This document shows, in pieces, positions 29,201-37,032 of a stretch of 64,000 bases of DNA. Below the pieces are notes generated by a model. The model saw nothing but the letters and a program-made list of their open reading frames with translations, was not told where the DNA came from and made no database searches. Source of the DNA: Halobacteriovorax sp. DA5 (GTDB lineage Bacteria; Bdellovibrionota; Bacteriovoracia; Bacteriovoracales; Bacteriovoracaceae). The translations under genes and the position numbers were made by a program. How positions within the stretch are numbered: the first letter of the stretch is position 1; each line of letters begins with the position of its first letter. The DNA is taken from the NCBI RefSeq assembly GCF_002903145.1, contig NZ_PPDJ01000002.1, forward strand, positions 558,001 to 622,000. The letters are read 5' to 3'.

Positions 29201-31139
29201 TGAAGATCTTGTTTCAACAGTAGGTCTTGAAGCACCAGCACTTGGCCGTCCATTTAACTATATTGGTAATGAAGCACCTAATTCTAATGCAAAGAAGAAT
29301 CTACTTCTTAATAATGTTCAGGGACTATGCCTTCCTGGACGTGATGCAAATCTAGAAGATGTTGTCGTTTCAATGGATCGCGAATCAGTTCTAGTACCAG
29401 ACTTTATTGGGAATATGGGGAACACTGTTACAGATCTACAAAATAATGTGAATCTTAATACTTACCTAAGCTGTCCAACTTTCGATACGACAGGAGACTA
29501 TGTTGCCTTTGACCGCATTAATAATGTGAGTACAAGAACATCTGACTTACAACTTCTTTCTCGTTCTCAAAACCTAAGTACTTACTTCTTAGAGATTTTT
29601 AATGGACTGACAAATAATAATTTACTGAAAGATCTTGAAGATGAAGATGCACCATATGTTGACTCACAGGCACTACCTGTTAATGCATGTCTAAGAGCAC
29701 CAGGTTCAACTTGTTTTACAGATTTAGATTGTTCAGCTTCTAAATTTGTAACAGATAATACAAAAGGTGTATCAATCGATGATCTAATCACGGCCACAAG
29801 TCAGTATGAACTTTCTTTCTGGCAAACAGAACAAGTATGTTCACAACCAGCTCGTGTTGGTGATGATGACTATGACATAAGAAATAATCGTTGCTGTACT
29901 CAAATGGGAAATACATTTAAAGTCCCTACTCTTGATATCTTTGGAAGACCAATTTCAAATGATTCAACAATCACAAATAGTGATGGTGTTGATCTTACAA
30001 GAGTACCTGGAGCAGAAATTGGAGCAAAAACTTCGACACGCTTCTCAGGAAATGTTCTAACAGAGTATGAGAGAGAAACAGACGGGCTAAACACAATGAC
30101 GATGGCCACAAAGGATGCAGGAATTCCAGAAGCTAGTGCTTACTCACAATTTAAAGCACTTTCAACATATGGAAAGAAAATGTGCTGTAGCGAAAACTGG
30201 GTTCGTAGTTTCAATAAAGAAGTTAATGGTGGTGGCCATGAGTGGGGACCAAATAAAATGCAAGCACACGGCCAGGACTCACTTGAAGATTTCAAATGTT
30301 ACAACTACGCTGATCAGTCAAAGCAAAACTGTAGTGCAACTCAAGCGCAAAATACATCTAGTTGTTCTTTAGTAGATATTCCAGACGCAATCGGTGAAGA
30401 TATCACAAAGTGGCTTGGATATTTTGAACTAACAGGTATTCCAAATATTGTTATTAAAGATCATATCTCAGGTGTAGTTGATATGAGTGATAACAAGTGT
30501 AGTAAACCTATTTACCGCGATGATACAGCAGCTCCTGAATATGGTGTTGACGGTTATATGATTGCAGATACTCTTGACTACGAGCCACTATCAAAAGCTA
30601 ACGAATTTAAGCCAGTATTTGAAAGTGATGAGTTTGCTTGTTGTATGCCAGCGGGAACACAGATGCAGGCCGGTGATGATGCTAATTTATGTTGTACAGG
30701 TTATATCAATCCGCAAAACAACAAGTGTCAGCTTAAGAATTATTCGAACGTATCAGCATATACAAATCGTTTTGTATCAAGTGAGCTTCAAAATCTACCA
30801 GACTCAGATTTTGAACCACTAACAGGACATATGAAAGATCGTGAAAAGTTAGCAATCGTTGCATGTCAGCAGAGCATGTGTGCTGATGGTTATGTTGGTT
30901 TTGGTCTTGCTCATGGGCAGTATGGACTTCCAGAAGAGACACTGGCAGATGCAGATGCCGCTGGTGTTGGTAACGTTAAGCGATTCATGCAAAACACAGA
31001 CAATGATAATGAATTAGGTCGAGTGGATTATTTCCTAGAAGGTCTAAAGTGGAATGCACACGTGTATTGTCTTCCGGCCAACGTGGCTGCTGAGCTACAA
31101 GGCTCAACACCAGCTGTTCAAGTTCTTAACTGTAATTAA
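26253..31139 (+). CDS. Giant cysteine-rich lipoprotein
   Basis: I do not recognise this family. The 1,628-residue product begins with a lipoprotein-type signal (hydrophobic core about 10-20, lipobox-like MASSC with C24). Cysteines are unusually frequent and often paired: DYCCLNGQC, NNRCCTQMG, GKKMCCSEN, FACCMPAG and NLCCTGY. C-x5-C-x4-C spacings resemble small disulphide-bonded modules (CQQVHACNTDNEC; CFTDLDC). This implies a folded, disulphide-rich outer-membrane or surface protein. There are no long internal repeats and no catalytic motif I can identify. It is transcribed alone and its last 14 bases overlap the end of the opposing acyltransferase gene. No long homopolymer or frameshift is visible, so the gene appears intact. 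Confidence 0.7.
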   Translation: MKKYTEQFKFILMFTLMLMMASSCVPQAANNRSTSSSENDGVETEINDPTFADSRAYIQYAGNVYDGVFELDNYFDDKLTLRGRGIHNYVKVNLNKTYCAVVNFPGIESGTPLVAVGFPQYTINVSENSKEYFLKFTYRSIDKSITQSYCDNIDVQSFIVGKALNSTKVKYDIDEICPTCSNITTTSSSLLLTTSSGDDLTTALGNNISFKLFFTYIGTPDTGNLCSQDSQCSGNGSDYCCLNGQCVQDLSEKTQNIPSTVLNEIDLNPSAIYNYPNYYNICTTGSVPGTDPDEDYTPDEEAAIRFNRLKQLFQCTTPFDGERGICTTIYEGARTDLEENYETNIDDTNFASTYKGTKPFANSVHEVRYQNGIIYKEGAAIVPGTVSISGENDNLTDTTKLKITTPYSETNKYKNLEIDAYTDVSCKRINNFQAQCYKVYKQGQNEGMATDHYPGTQRFQIPYYANLGNKLVVQVDEVTRTQNSSWTLSIGSINEVVFGDNYIVQDSQTVKITFYVDLSTYPTILTSKEAAQQEIATYCKCSLSQCALEEVRDTNDVVVNYQCYLVSNQPQAPLQQSFYLSAKTAPQRYFDSNGVSKKDLTLTDVILEPNLAQEGTAFAYANGDKSKPNNLTDYVGFSEIYGSFDLTSTAAKAAKEIQVNEGITYDIFVSGGNYSSCSSCGNDYYASSLKYLSNEFINGPAGYQPDLTTSSRTKTTKYRSDDFLFGRACFVPATMLAWTHQPYEDQQDQRLNRMKAQHFMVANGYDRDWYGFNYGSVIGSFDGVKWFAVGSKRRIKATSNKLFLAINAKFADQTVENSYSVTVQDSVINGSSNIPTTDYATDGATCQQVHACNTDNECVSALGWDYACENISTLSSPFPNFDVNGNEIPQESDIDRLLSLSGTFSGGVKRCVYRGRGAACLPEYNNVNNSSQSYTTVGSKRLHGCSFNNHCQPLEGANNEKFNNRLSRKATSLAFQNGQVDSDEDLVSTVGLEAPALGRPFNYIGNEAPNSNAKKNLLLNNVQGLCLPGRDANLEDVVVSMDRESVLVPDFIGNMGNTVTDLQNNVNLNTYLSCPTFDTTGDYVAFDRINNVSTRTSDLQLLSRSQNLSTYFLEIFNGLTNNNLLKDLEDEDAPYVDSQALPVNACLRAPGSTCFTDLDCSASKFVTDNTKGVSIDDLITATSQYELSFWQTEQVCSQPARVGDDDYDIRNNRCCTQMGNTFKVPTLDIFGRPISNDSTITNSDGVDLTRVPGAEIGAKTSTRFSGNVLTEYERETDGLNTMTMATKDAGIPEASAYSQFKALSTYGKKMCCSENWVRSFNKEVNGGGHEWGPNKMQAHGQDSLEDFKCYNYADQSKQNCSATQAQNTSSCSLVDIPDAIGEDITKWLGYFELTGIPNIVIKDHISGVVDMSDNKCSKPIYRDDTAAPEYGVDGYMIADTLDYEPLSKANEFKPVFESDEFACCMPAGTQMQAGDDANLCCTGYINPQNNKCQLKNYSNVSAYTNRFVSSELQNLPDSDFEPLTGHMKDREKLAIVACQQSMCADGYVGFGLAHGQYGLPEETLADADAAGVGNVKRFMQNTDNDNELGRVDYFLEGLKWNAHVYCLPANVAAELQGSTPAVQVLNCN

Positions 31140-32142
31140 ATTTAATATCAGCAATAATCTTAGCGAGGAGTGCCTTGGCCGCTCCTCTATTATCTTTTGC
31201 TATATAAGGATGAATTTTAAAGCTGAGACTTAATTGGCCATTAAACTCCATTGCAACAATTCCTACTGGAAAATTTTTAGATCCAGGAGTCGTTGCAAAC
31301 CACACTTCATCTTGACCAAGAGATTTATAACTTTCATCACTAACATCCCAGGCGCCAATATTAGAGAATGTTCCTAGCCAGAAATTTTTAGTCGCTGAGT
31401 TTCGTGAAAGTTTTGCCATGTAATTACGGCCAAATAAAACACCAATATGATGAACCCACCATAGGCCAATGTGATTTAGAGTTTTTACTTTTTGCGAAAA
31501 GCCATTTCTAATTTCGTTATAATCAGAGTTCGCATTTAAGCGTAGTTGAACAAAAGAAGTATGATTCTCGTAAGAACTCTTCTTATTTACAATCCCTCTA
31601 ATATTAATTGGCAGAAGCCATGAGTATCTTAACTCTTGTGCATCATCTTTTATGAGAGAAAAAACGTGGTGATTAATTAATTCTAGAAGAACAACATTTT
31701 GCGAAAGTTTCTTCTCCTTTAAGAAATCATTAAAGGCCTTAGTTTCCTCATGGTTAAGAACGCCTACCTCAAATTCATAATTATCCTTAGGCCTATTATC
31801 ATTTTTCTCCTTCCACTCAGGAGCACTTGCAGGTGAAATATCCTTTGCTTTTAAAGCAAGCATCAGATGTTTCCAAAAAGATATTTTCTTATGATAATTA
31901 GAATAGACTGGAGTTCTCTTTGCTCCAAGCTGAGTTAAATAATAAGGAATTGAGGCACTTCCATCCATCAGAGAATGAGAGTATTCAAAGTACTCTGGTG
32001 AAAGAAGGTTACCGTCATGCCACTTAGCACGGCCAATCACACATTGATCGTTCTCTCCCCTTTCTTTTAATAATTCATACCAAACACCTACCCAGTCACG
32101 GCCAAAGTAACGTTTAGAAATAATATTAAAAGGCCATATCAC
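31126..32142 (-). CDS. Condensation/CAT-superfamily acyltransferase-like protein
   Basis: The 338-residue product contains YSHSLMDGSASI near residues 55-66, which fits the H-x3-D-G active-site motif of the CoA-dependent acyltransferase superfamily (chloramphenicol acetyltransferase, NRPS condensation domains, wax ester synthases); the first histidine of the usual HHxxxDG is a serine here. A later LGTFSNIGAWD resembles the structural DFGWG-like motif of the same fold. There is no signal peptide or carrier domain. It starts within the stop of the upstream gene (4-base ATGA-type overlap), so the two are translationally coupled. The likely job is to transfer an acyl group to an amine or alcohol; donor and acceptor are unknown. 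Confidence 0.55.
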   Translation of the reverse strand: MIWPFNIISKRYFGRDWVGVWYELLKERGENDQCVIGRAKWHDGNLLSPEYFEYSHSLMDGSASIPYYLTQLGAKRTPVYSNYHKKISFWKHLMLALKAKDISPASAPEWKEKNDNRPKDNYEFEVGVLNHEETKAFNDFLKEKKLSQNVVLLELINHHVFSLIKDDAQELRYSWLLPINIRGIVNKKSSYENHTSFVQLRLNANSDYNEIRNGFSQKVKTLNHIGLWWVHHIGVLFGRNYMAKLSRNSATKNFWLGTFSNIGAWDVSDESYKSLGQDEVWFATTPGSKNFPVGIVAMEFNGQLSLSFKIHPYIAKDNRGAAKALLAKIIADIKFNYS

Positions 32143-33224
32143 AGAAGACTTCCTTCAAAACGAAAAGATCTCTTAGGCCATAGGCCCTGATTCTCATCAC
32201 TGTGAATTTCAAACATATGTCCTGTGCTTTCCACAACAACGCCGTCAATTAGTGGCGAGAAGTGAATCTCATCCTGTCCCGTATATAAGTTACAGATATG
32301 ATAATGACTCAACAGATGTGAATCTTTTAAATATTTAATCATAGCTGATATGATATCTTTTTTTGTATCGTTACTCATAGCAGACTTAAAACAGAGGTAT
32401 TGAACCTCTAAGGTTTTTAAAATACCATTATCAACTTTGGGCCTTCCCATCATTTCAACAATATTAGTTAAAAACTTCTTTGCAAACTTTAAGTTATATA
32501 ACTTGTAAGATCGTCCAAGATCGCGATTGGCAATCATAAAGATTGAGACTAAATCACTGCCATCAAATACACCGTAATAGGCATTACCTTCTTGATCATC
32601 GAGCTCCTCCATAAGGTCTAACTCATGGGCCTCTTGTGTATAGAAAGTTGAAAAATCAGAAAAAGGGATTTCTCTTACATCAAAAAACGTTGGATTAAAG
32701 ACTGCAGGAATCACAACAGAATAGACGTGATAATTATTGATATAGCGGTAGTTATAACCTCGCCCTCCTTTTGTTAAGGAAGCTATGGCCTTTTCATTAT
32801 CCGATAAGATCGCGGTGTAGGCCATTTCACATCGAAGATCTTCGGCCAATTTAGGAAGAGCAGCAATGACATCAGCAAAACATTTACGCCACTGTACCTT
32901 TGCTCTTCTTCCTCCTTGAGGAGAAACTCTTAAATCACAAAAATATGCAACAGGTCGATAGTCACCATCGATAAATCGTAAGTGTCTTACAATTGTACCA
33001 ACACCACAAATACTTAAGTCTTCATTTAGAAATAAGAAGGTCCAGAAATGGTTTCCTTTTCTTTCGTAAAACTTGAAGAAGTCACTGCCACGATCAAATG
33101 ACAATGCTTCATCACCAGTTTCCATATGAATATCTTTATAAAAGTTTAAGATCCCTTCGTTATCTTCTTTAGTCGCCAGCCTAATATGTGAGTAAGGGGC
33201 AACGACCTCTTCCAAGGTCAACAT
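32139..33224 (-). CDS. GNAT-like acyltransferase
   Basis: The 361-residue product resembles a GNAT-fold N-acyltransferase in its first half. HIRLATKEDNEGILNFYKD is the usual first strand and helix, and VAYFCDLRVSPQGGRRAKV has the strand-4 / acyl-CoA pyrophosphate loop pattern (LRV-x-P-x-x-R/Q-x-x-G-x-[GA]). The second half (from about residue 190) looks like a second related domain with weak motifs. No signal peptide is present. It is the middle gene of a three-gene minus-strand operon, coupled to the downstream condensation-like gene and 23 bases after the upstream gene. A duplicated GNAT arrangement, as in FemAB/LPG synthase-type proteins, is possible but unproven. Confidence 0.5.
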   Translation of the reverse strand: MLTLEEVVAPYSHIRLATKEDNEGILNFYKDIHMETGDEALSFDRGSDFFKFYERKGNHFWTFLFLNEDLSICGVGTIVRHLRFIDGDYRPVAYFCDLRVSPQGGRRAKVQWRKCFADVIAALPKLAEDLRCEMAYTAILSDNEKAIASLTKGGRGYNYRYINNYHVYSVVIPAVFNPTFFDVREIPFSDFSTFYTQEAHELDLMEELDDQEGNAYYGVFDGSDLVSIFMIANRDLGRSYKLYNLKFAKKFLTNIVEMMGRPKVDNGILKTLEVQYLCFKSAMSNDTKKDIISAMIKYLKDSHLLSHYHICNLYTGQDEIHFSPLIDGVVVESTGHMFEIHSDENQGLWPKRSFRFEGSLL

Positions 33225-33247
33225 ACAAACGCTCCTTGCTAGCCAGA

Positions 33248-33919
33248 CTAGCTATAAGATTTAACTTTTTTAATTGAGCGAGCTTTTAGTAGTCTCTTTA
33301 AAAGGAACATTACGATGCGACCAAATGATAAATGGACATTCATCATTGTTCCATACTCAATAACTTCATCATCAGGCTCACTCATACCAGGTAGCATTTT
33401 AGTATAGCCTTTATAAAGTCTAAACGGGCGTATTGTATTATAGATCTCACCAAGTTTTGGTTTGGCACTTGAGTATGCATAAATATAAAAGTTACGTCCC
33501 ATGCGTGATGCTTCAATATACATCATAAGCCAGAAGTAAACTCCTAGCAGTCGACAACGTTGATAGCGTGACATCCAAAGTGCTGTGGCTTCGAATAAAT
33601 CATTTTCAAAATCTGGAACATCTTTTTTTAATTTTGCTAGGGCATCATCAGGTAAACTTTTTACGACACGAGAATCACTACCTAGTGCGAAAGTAAAACC
33701 ACCACACATTAGCCCGTGTTTATTAAACAGAGCAAATGTCTTATTTCTAGCAAGAAAATCTAAAGGAAATTTAACACCAATTCTTTGGTAAGCGAGTTGT
33801 TGAAACTCTTGTAATTCATCAAGTTCGTTAATGCATCTTAGTTCCGAGCGATAAATACGCTTAACTCGGCGCCCCGTTCCAACAATAACACCTGGCAAAA
33901 CAGCTAATTGTCTAATCAT
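33248..33919 (-). CDS. Hypothetical protein, possibly GNAT-like
   Basis: I cannot assign this 223-residue protein with confidence. It is basic and soluble apart from one moderately hydrophobic stretch (LLGVYFWLMMYIEASRMG, about residues 123-140). The mixed strands and helices, with MCGGFTFALG near the middle and an aromatic-rich strand NFYIYAYSS followed by FRLYKGYTKM, are compatible with an N-acyltransferase fold. It is the first gene of the operon that continues with the GNAT-like and condensation-like genes, which favours a part in the same acylation pathway. There is no signal peptide. The gene begins at a normal ATG with AGGAG upstream. Confidence 0.45.
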   Translation of the reverse strand: MIRQLAVLPGVIVGTGRRVKRIYRSELRCINELDELQEFQQLAYQRIGVKFPLDFLARNKTFALFNKHGLMCGGFTFALGSDSRVVKSLPDDALAKLKKDVPDFENDLFEATALWMSRYQRCRLLGVYFWLMMYIEASRMGRNFYIYAYSSAKPKLGEIYNTIRPFRLYKGYTKMLPGMSEPDDEVIEYGTMMNVHLSFGRIVMFLLKRLLKARSIKKVKSYS

Positions 33920-34253
33920 TACTCTCTCCTGTTAGAGTTGATGGGGACATCTTAGGAATAAGCTTAAGCATCAGTAAAATCTCAAAAGATTATTAAAATT
34001 TCCCCAATTTCATCCTGCGCACTAATAATACCTATAAAATTGCGCGCTTAGAAAGGGCCAAGAGAAATCTTATTCAATTTCTAACAACATTTTTGGCCAT
34101 TTCCGTCAAAAAAATATTATTTGCAATAATTATTAGTGTCATAGTGCTACCTTTCGAATTTGTACAAGTGTGAATAATTTCAATAATTAATGCCAAGTAC
34201 CATGACTTGCGCAGGCCTCATTGCTATTTTTCTCCATTCACAAAAGGAGCCCA
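33920..34253. other. Divergent intergenic region
   Basis: The 334 bases lie between the acyltransferase operon and the S41-like gene. They are AT-rich with no small ORF that has a credible start site. A strong AGGAG ribosome binding site (34245-34249) lies 4 bases before the ATG at 34254 and fixes that start. Three GGCC sites are present. Confidence 0.5.
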
Positions 34254-36032
34254 ATGAAGACAATAATGTCCCTACTACTATTAAGTTTCATGGCCGTTTC
34301 AAGCTATGGAATGCAAATTAATAAATCTGCTTTTTCTGGCAAGAATTTCTGGTACATCGATCAAATCGATCGAGTTGAGATTATTACAGATCTATACAAG
34401 CAAACAAAAGCTGAATACGCCCTGTGGGAAGTAAAGAAGAAGCGCATCGGTGTTGACGGAGATAAGATATTTAAAGAAGCAATTGAAGCTGAGCAAACAA
34501 TTGCTGACGTTGATGATGCTGTTTCACAAGCAAGAAGTAATATGGAGTTCTACGATCGTGCAAGAAAGTTAATTGCTAACTTTCAAGATACACACTTTGG
34601 ACTAAGTACTCATATTGCAGCTCCATGGATTGTATCAGGTTTTAATACAAAGTTAGTTGAAGCTAGCGGAAAAGTAATCATTGCCTCAAAATACGGCAAG
34701 GTTATTGAAAAATCAGTTATTGAAACACAAAACTACTACATTAATAAGATCGAATTAGGTGATGAGCTAATCAGTGTTGACGGTGTAAAAGTAAGTGATG
34801 CAATTGATGCACTTATGCCTTACATTGACGCATCAAGTCCTGCCTTTGCAAGATCAAGAGCTGCTGCAATGTTAATTGAGCGCTACTTTCTATTTCCAAC
34901 AAGGCCATATTTTGACATTGAATTTAGAAGTGCAAAAACACAGGAAACTCACAAGGTTCGCCTACCTCTATACTACTCTGGTGATACTAGTATCGTAAGA
35001 AAGAAAGATATTTCATTCTACCTTGATCAAAAAGGTTTCTTAAAATTAAAAGAGCTTCGTTTTAAATGGGATAATCAACAGAGAACTTTTGTAAAAGACA
35101 CAAGTCTAAAAGTCGATACTTTACCAGAAGGCCTTCCAAAAGGTGCTATTGAATTAGAAAACTGGACATCAGCAAATGGTGGTGGAAGCCCTATCGTTCA
35201 CTCTGCTCTAATTCTTAAAGATGCAAAAGCATATGCTTATATGCAGGTAAACTCTTTTTCAGTATCAACAGTATACTTTAAAGGTGAGCAGCTCTCTTTT
35301 ATCGAAGCACTTAGAAAAAATATTAAATTCTTTAAAGCACAAAACTTAGACCTTATTTTAGATATTAGAAATAATGGTGGTGGTAATGGTGGCTACCCTG
35401 CTCAACTTCTTTCTATGCTAACAGAAGCAGATAAAACATACCCAAATGCTACTTGGGCCTCAGCAGTTACTCGTTATATGAGACAACTAATTGAGTACTA
35501 CGGTGTTGAAGAAATCTTTAAAGACATTGATGGAAGTGATTGGACAATGCAATCTGATGCTTTCTTTGAAGCTGCAAGTGAAGGAAGAATGCTTTCTCGT
35601 GCAACTCAGAATATTGATATTACAGCTGACCCACAAGTAGGTGGATTTGATGGAAAGATCGTTGCTCTAGTTTCACCAAATTGTATTTCAGCGTGTGATA
35701 TTACAAGTATTCTACTGCAAGGCTCAAAAAGAGCGAAATTAATAGGTACTCATGCAAACGGTACTGGTGCAGGATACCGCTCAAATGACGTGTATAACAC
35801 GCAATTTAAGGACCGCTATAACGTGTTTTCAACACAGATCCCAAATATGCTATTTGGATACGGTGTTGAAGGTCACCAATTTGGTAATCTCTTAGGAATT
35901 GACTCTGCTTATGAGTTAAATTCTGAAAACGTTCCAGTTCAGGCCGATATTAATTATGTTGAGACAAAGAAAGACTTAACTAATTACATGTCAGGTTGGA
36001 TTGAAAAAGCAATTGAAGTTTTAAACCAATAA
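34254..36032 (+). CDS. Secreted S41-family (C-terminal processing peptidase-like) serine protease
   Basis: The 592-residue product starts at the ATG after AGGAG and opens a signal peptide (MKTIMSLLLLSFMAVSSYG). The middle part has a PDZ-like segment (IELGDELISVDGVKVSDAID). The S41 core follows: LDLILDIRNNGGGNGGYP corresponds to the DLRxNxGG strand, and VALVSPNCISACDITS places a serine (about S479) at the nucleophile position. The usual catalytic lysine in G-x-G-K-G is not visible: the matching loop reads THANGTGAG. This resembles the tricorn-like S41 branch, which uses a different dyad or triad, or a non-catalytic homologue. It is probably periplasmic and cleaves or binds unfolded C-termini. 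It is monocistronic. Confidence 0.75.
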   Translation: MKTIMSLLLLSFMAVSSYGMQINKSAFSGKNFWYIDQIDRVEIITDLYKQTKAEYALWEVKKKRIGVDGDKIFKEAIEAEQTIADVDDAVSQARSNMEFYDRARKLIANFQDTHFGLSTHIAAPWIVSGFNTKLVEASGKVIIASKYGKVIEKSVIETQNYYINKIELGDELISVDGVKVSDAIDALMPYIDASSPAFARSRAAAMLIERYFLFPTRPYFDIEFRSAKTQETHKVRLPLYYSGDTSIVRKKDISFYLDQKGFLKLKELRFKWDNQQRTFVKDTSLKVDTLPEGLPKGAIELENWTSANGGGSPIVHSALILKDAKAYAYMQVNSFSVSTVYFKGEQLSFIEALRKNIKFFKAQNLDLILDIRNNGGGNGGYPAQLLSMLTEADKTYPNATWASAVTRYMRQLIEYYGVEEIFKDIDGSDWTMQSDAFFEAASEGRMLSRATQNIDITADPQVGGFDGKIVALVSPNCISACDITSILLQGSKRAKLIGTHANGTGAGYRSNDVYNTQFKDRYNVFSTQIPNMLFGYGVEGHQFGNLLGIDSAYELNSENVPVQADINYVETKKDLTNYMSGWIEKAIEVLNQ

Positions 36033-36034
36033 AA

Positions 36035-36062
36035 AACATAGGCCACGCTATTTGCGTGGCCT
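36035..36062 (-). terminator. Hairpin terminator overlapping the end of the RlmM-like gene
   Basis: AGGCCACGC and GCGTGGCCT form a perfect 9-base stem with a 5-base loop (36040-36062). On the minus strand it is followed by ATGTTTTTT, a T-tract. The 5' arm includes the last codons and the stop of the minus-strand gene. It may also serve the S41 gene on the plus strand. Confidence 0.75.
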
Positions 36063-36875
36063 TATAAACATTCCGATTTCTCTTCGATGCGAAGGAAGAT
36101 GACAGACAGAGACTTCATACTTCTTATCAGCAGTAAATACCTTTATCCAATCATCAACCTTTTTAAGATCATTAATTACAGGTGTCTTAATAGTTAAGAA
36201 AGCACCTTTAATATTCTTATAAAAGTCCATTATACGACGCGACTGATTCGTATTTAAATCTCCATTCAAGTTTAAATCTGAAATGAGCCAGTCACAGTGC
36301 TTTGGTAGCTGTGCCCTAGTCACATCAAAGACACTCTTTTTAATATGTGAGAATTGATCTCCAAATTTTTCTGAAATAATTGGATCCATAAGCGCCGGAT
36401 CAACTGAGACAAGCTTGGCCCCTTTTTCGAGGACATAGTATGAGATTCCACCTGGAGCACTTCCTATTTCCACAATCTGATCTTGCGCACTAATCTCTTC
36501 TTTATAAAGCCTAAATGCTTGGCACGCCTTATGATAGGCCCTAGCAGGAACCTCATCAGAAATTTCACTCTCCGTTAAAGAGAAGGTATCGACAGGAGTG
36601 ATAATAGTATCAAAGTGCCAAAATTGATTTTCCCCCACTCGGATATACTCACCATCAAGAGGGATCTCATTATATTTATCGATAAAAGTCGCCTGTCTAC
36701 GTGCAAAGGCAACAGGCTTTTTAATAAGCTGTGTTTCGTAATTATCTGGCCCCTTCATGCTAACAAACTCTTTGTTAGAAAAGCTTAGGTGAAGCTTGGG
36801 GTGCTTTAGCTTAATTTCTTCTAAAAGAAGATCTTTAAGTTTTGGATGATAGAAGAATAAGTAAAATGTGTTCAT
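36048..36875 (-). CDS. RlmM/FtsJ-like ribose 2'-O-methyltransferase
   Basis: The 275-residue product has a C-terminal SAM-dependent methyltransferase domain: IVEIGSAPGGISYYVLEKGA is motif I of the FtsJ/RlmM type (E-I-G-x-x-P-G-G) and VDPALMDP follows at motif II. DWLISDLNLN supplies the catalytic aspartate region, and GAFLTIKTP the catalytic lysine. The N-terminal part resembles the small fold that precedes the methyltransferase in RlmM (23S rRNA C2498), but the protein is shorter than E. coli RlmM (about 366 residues). The ATG at 36875 is preferred; the longer frame would start from a TTG and add 14 residues. The likely substrate is an RNA ribose, probably rRNA. Confidence 0.72.
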   Translation of the reverse strand: MNTFYLFFYHPKLKDLLLEEIKLKHPKLHLSFSNKEFVSMKGPDNYETQLIKKPVAFARRQATFIDKYNEIPLDGEYIRVGENQFWHFDTIITPVDTFSLTESEISDEVPARAYHKACQAFRLYKEEISAQDQIVEIGSAPGGISYYVLEKGAKLVSVDPALMDPIISEKFGDQFSHIKKSVFDVTRAQLPKHCDWLISDLNLNGDLNTNQSRRIMDFYKNIKGAFLTIKTPVINDLKKVDDWIKVFTADKKYEVSVCHLPSHRREIGMFIRPRK

Positions 36876-37032
36876 AAAAGCTATAGTAGCATGAATAGAT
36901 AGCTTGGGATAGAACAACTGGCTTCTTAATAGAATTCTAATAAATAGGCATCTTCTCGATTTTTAAAAATGTGGCATAAAATGCCAAGAAATTGGGACGC
37001 CCAAAACAAGGGCGTCCACAACGTTATACATC

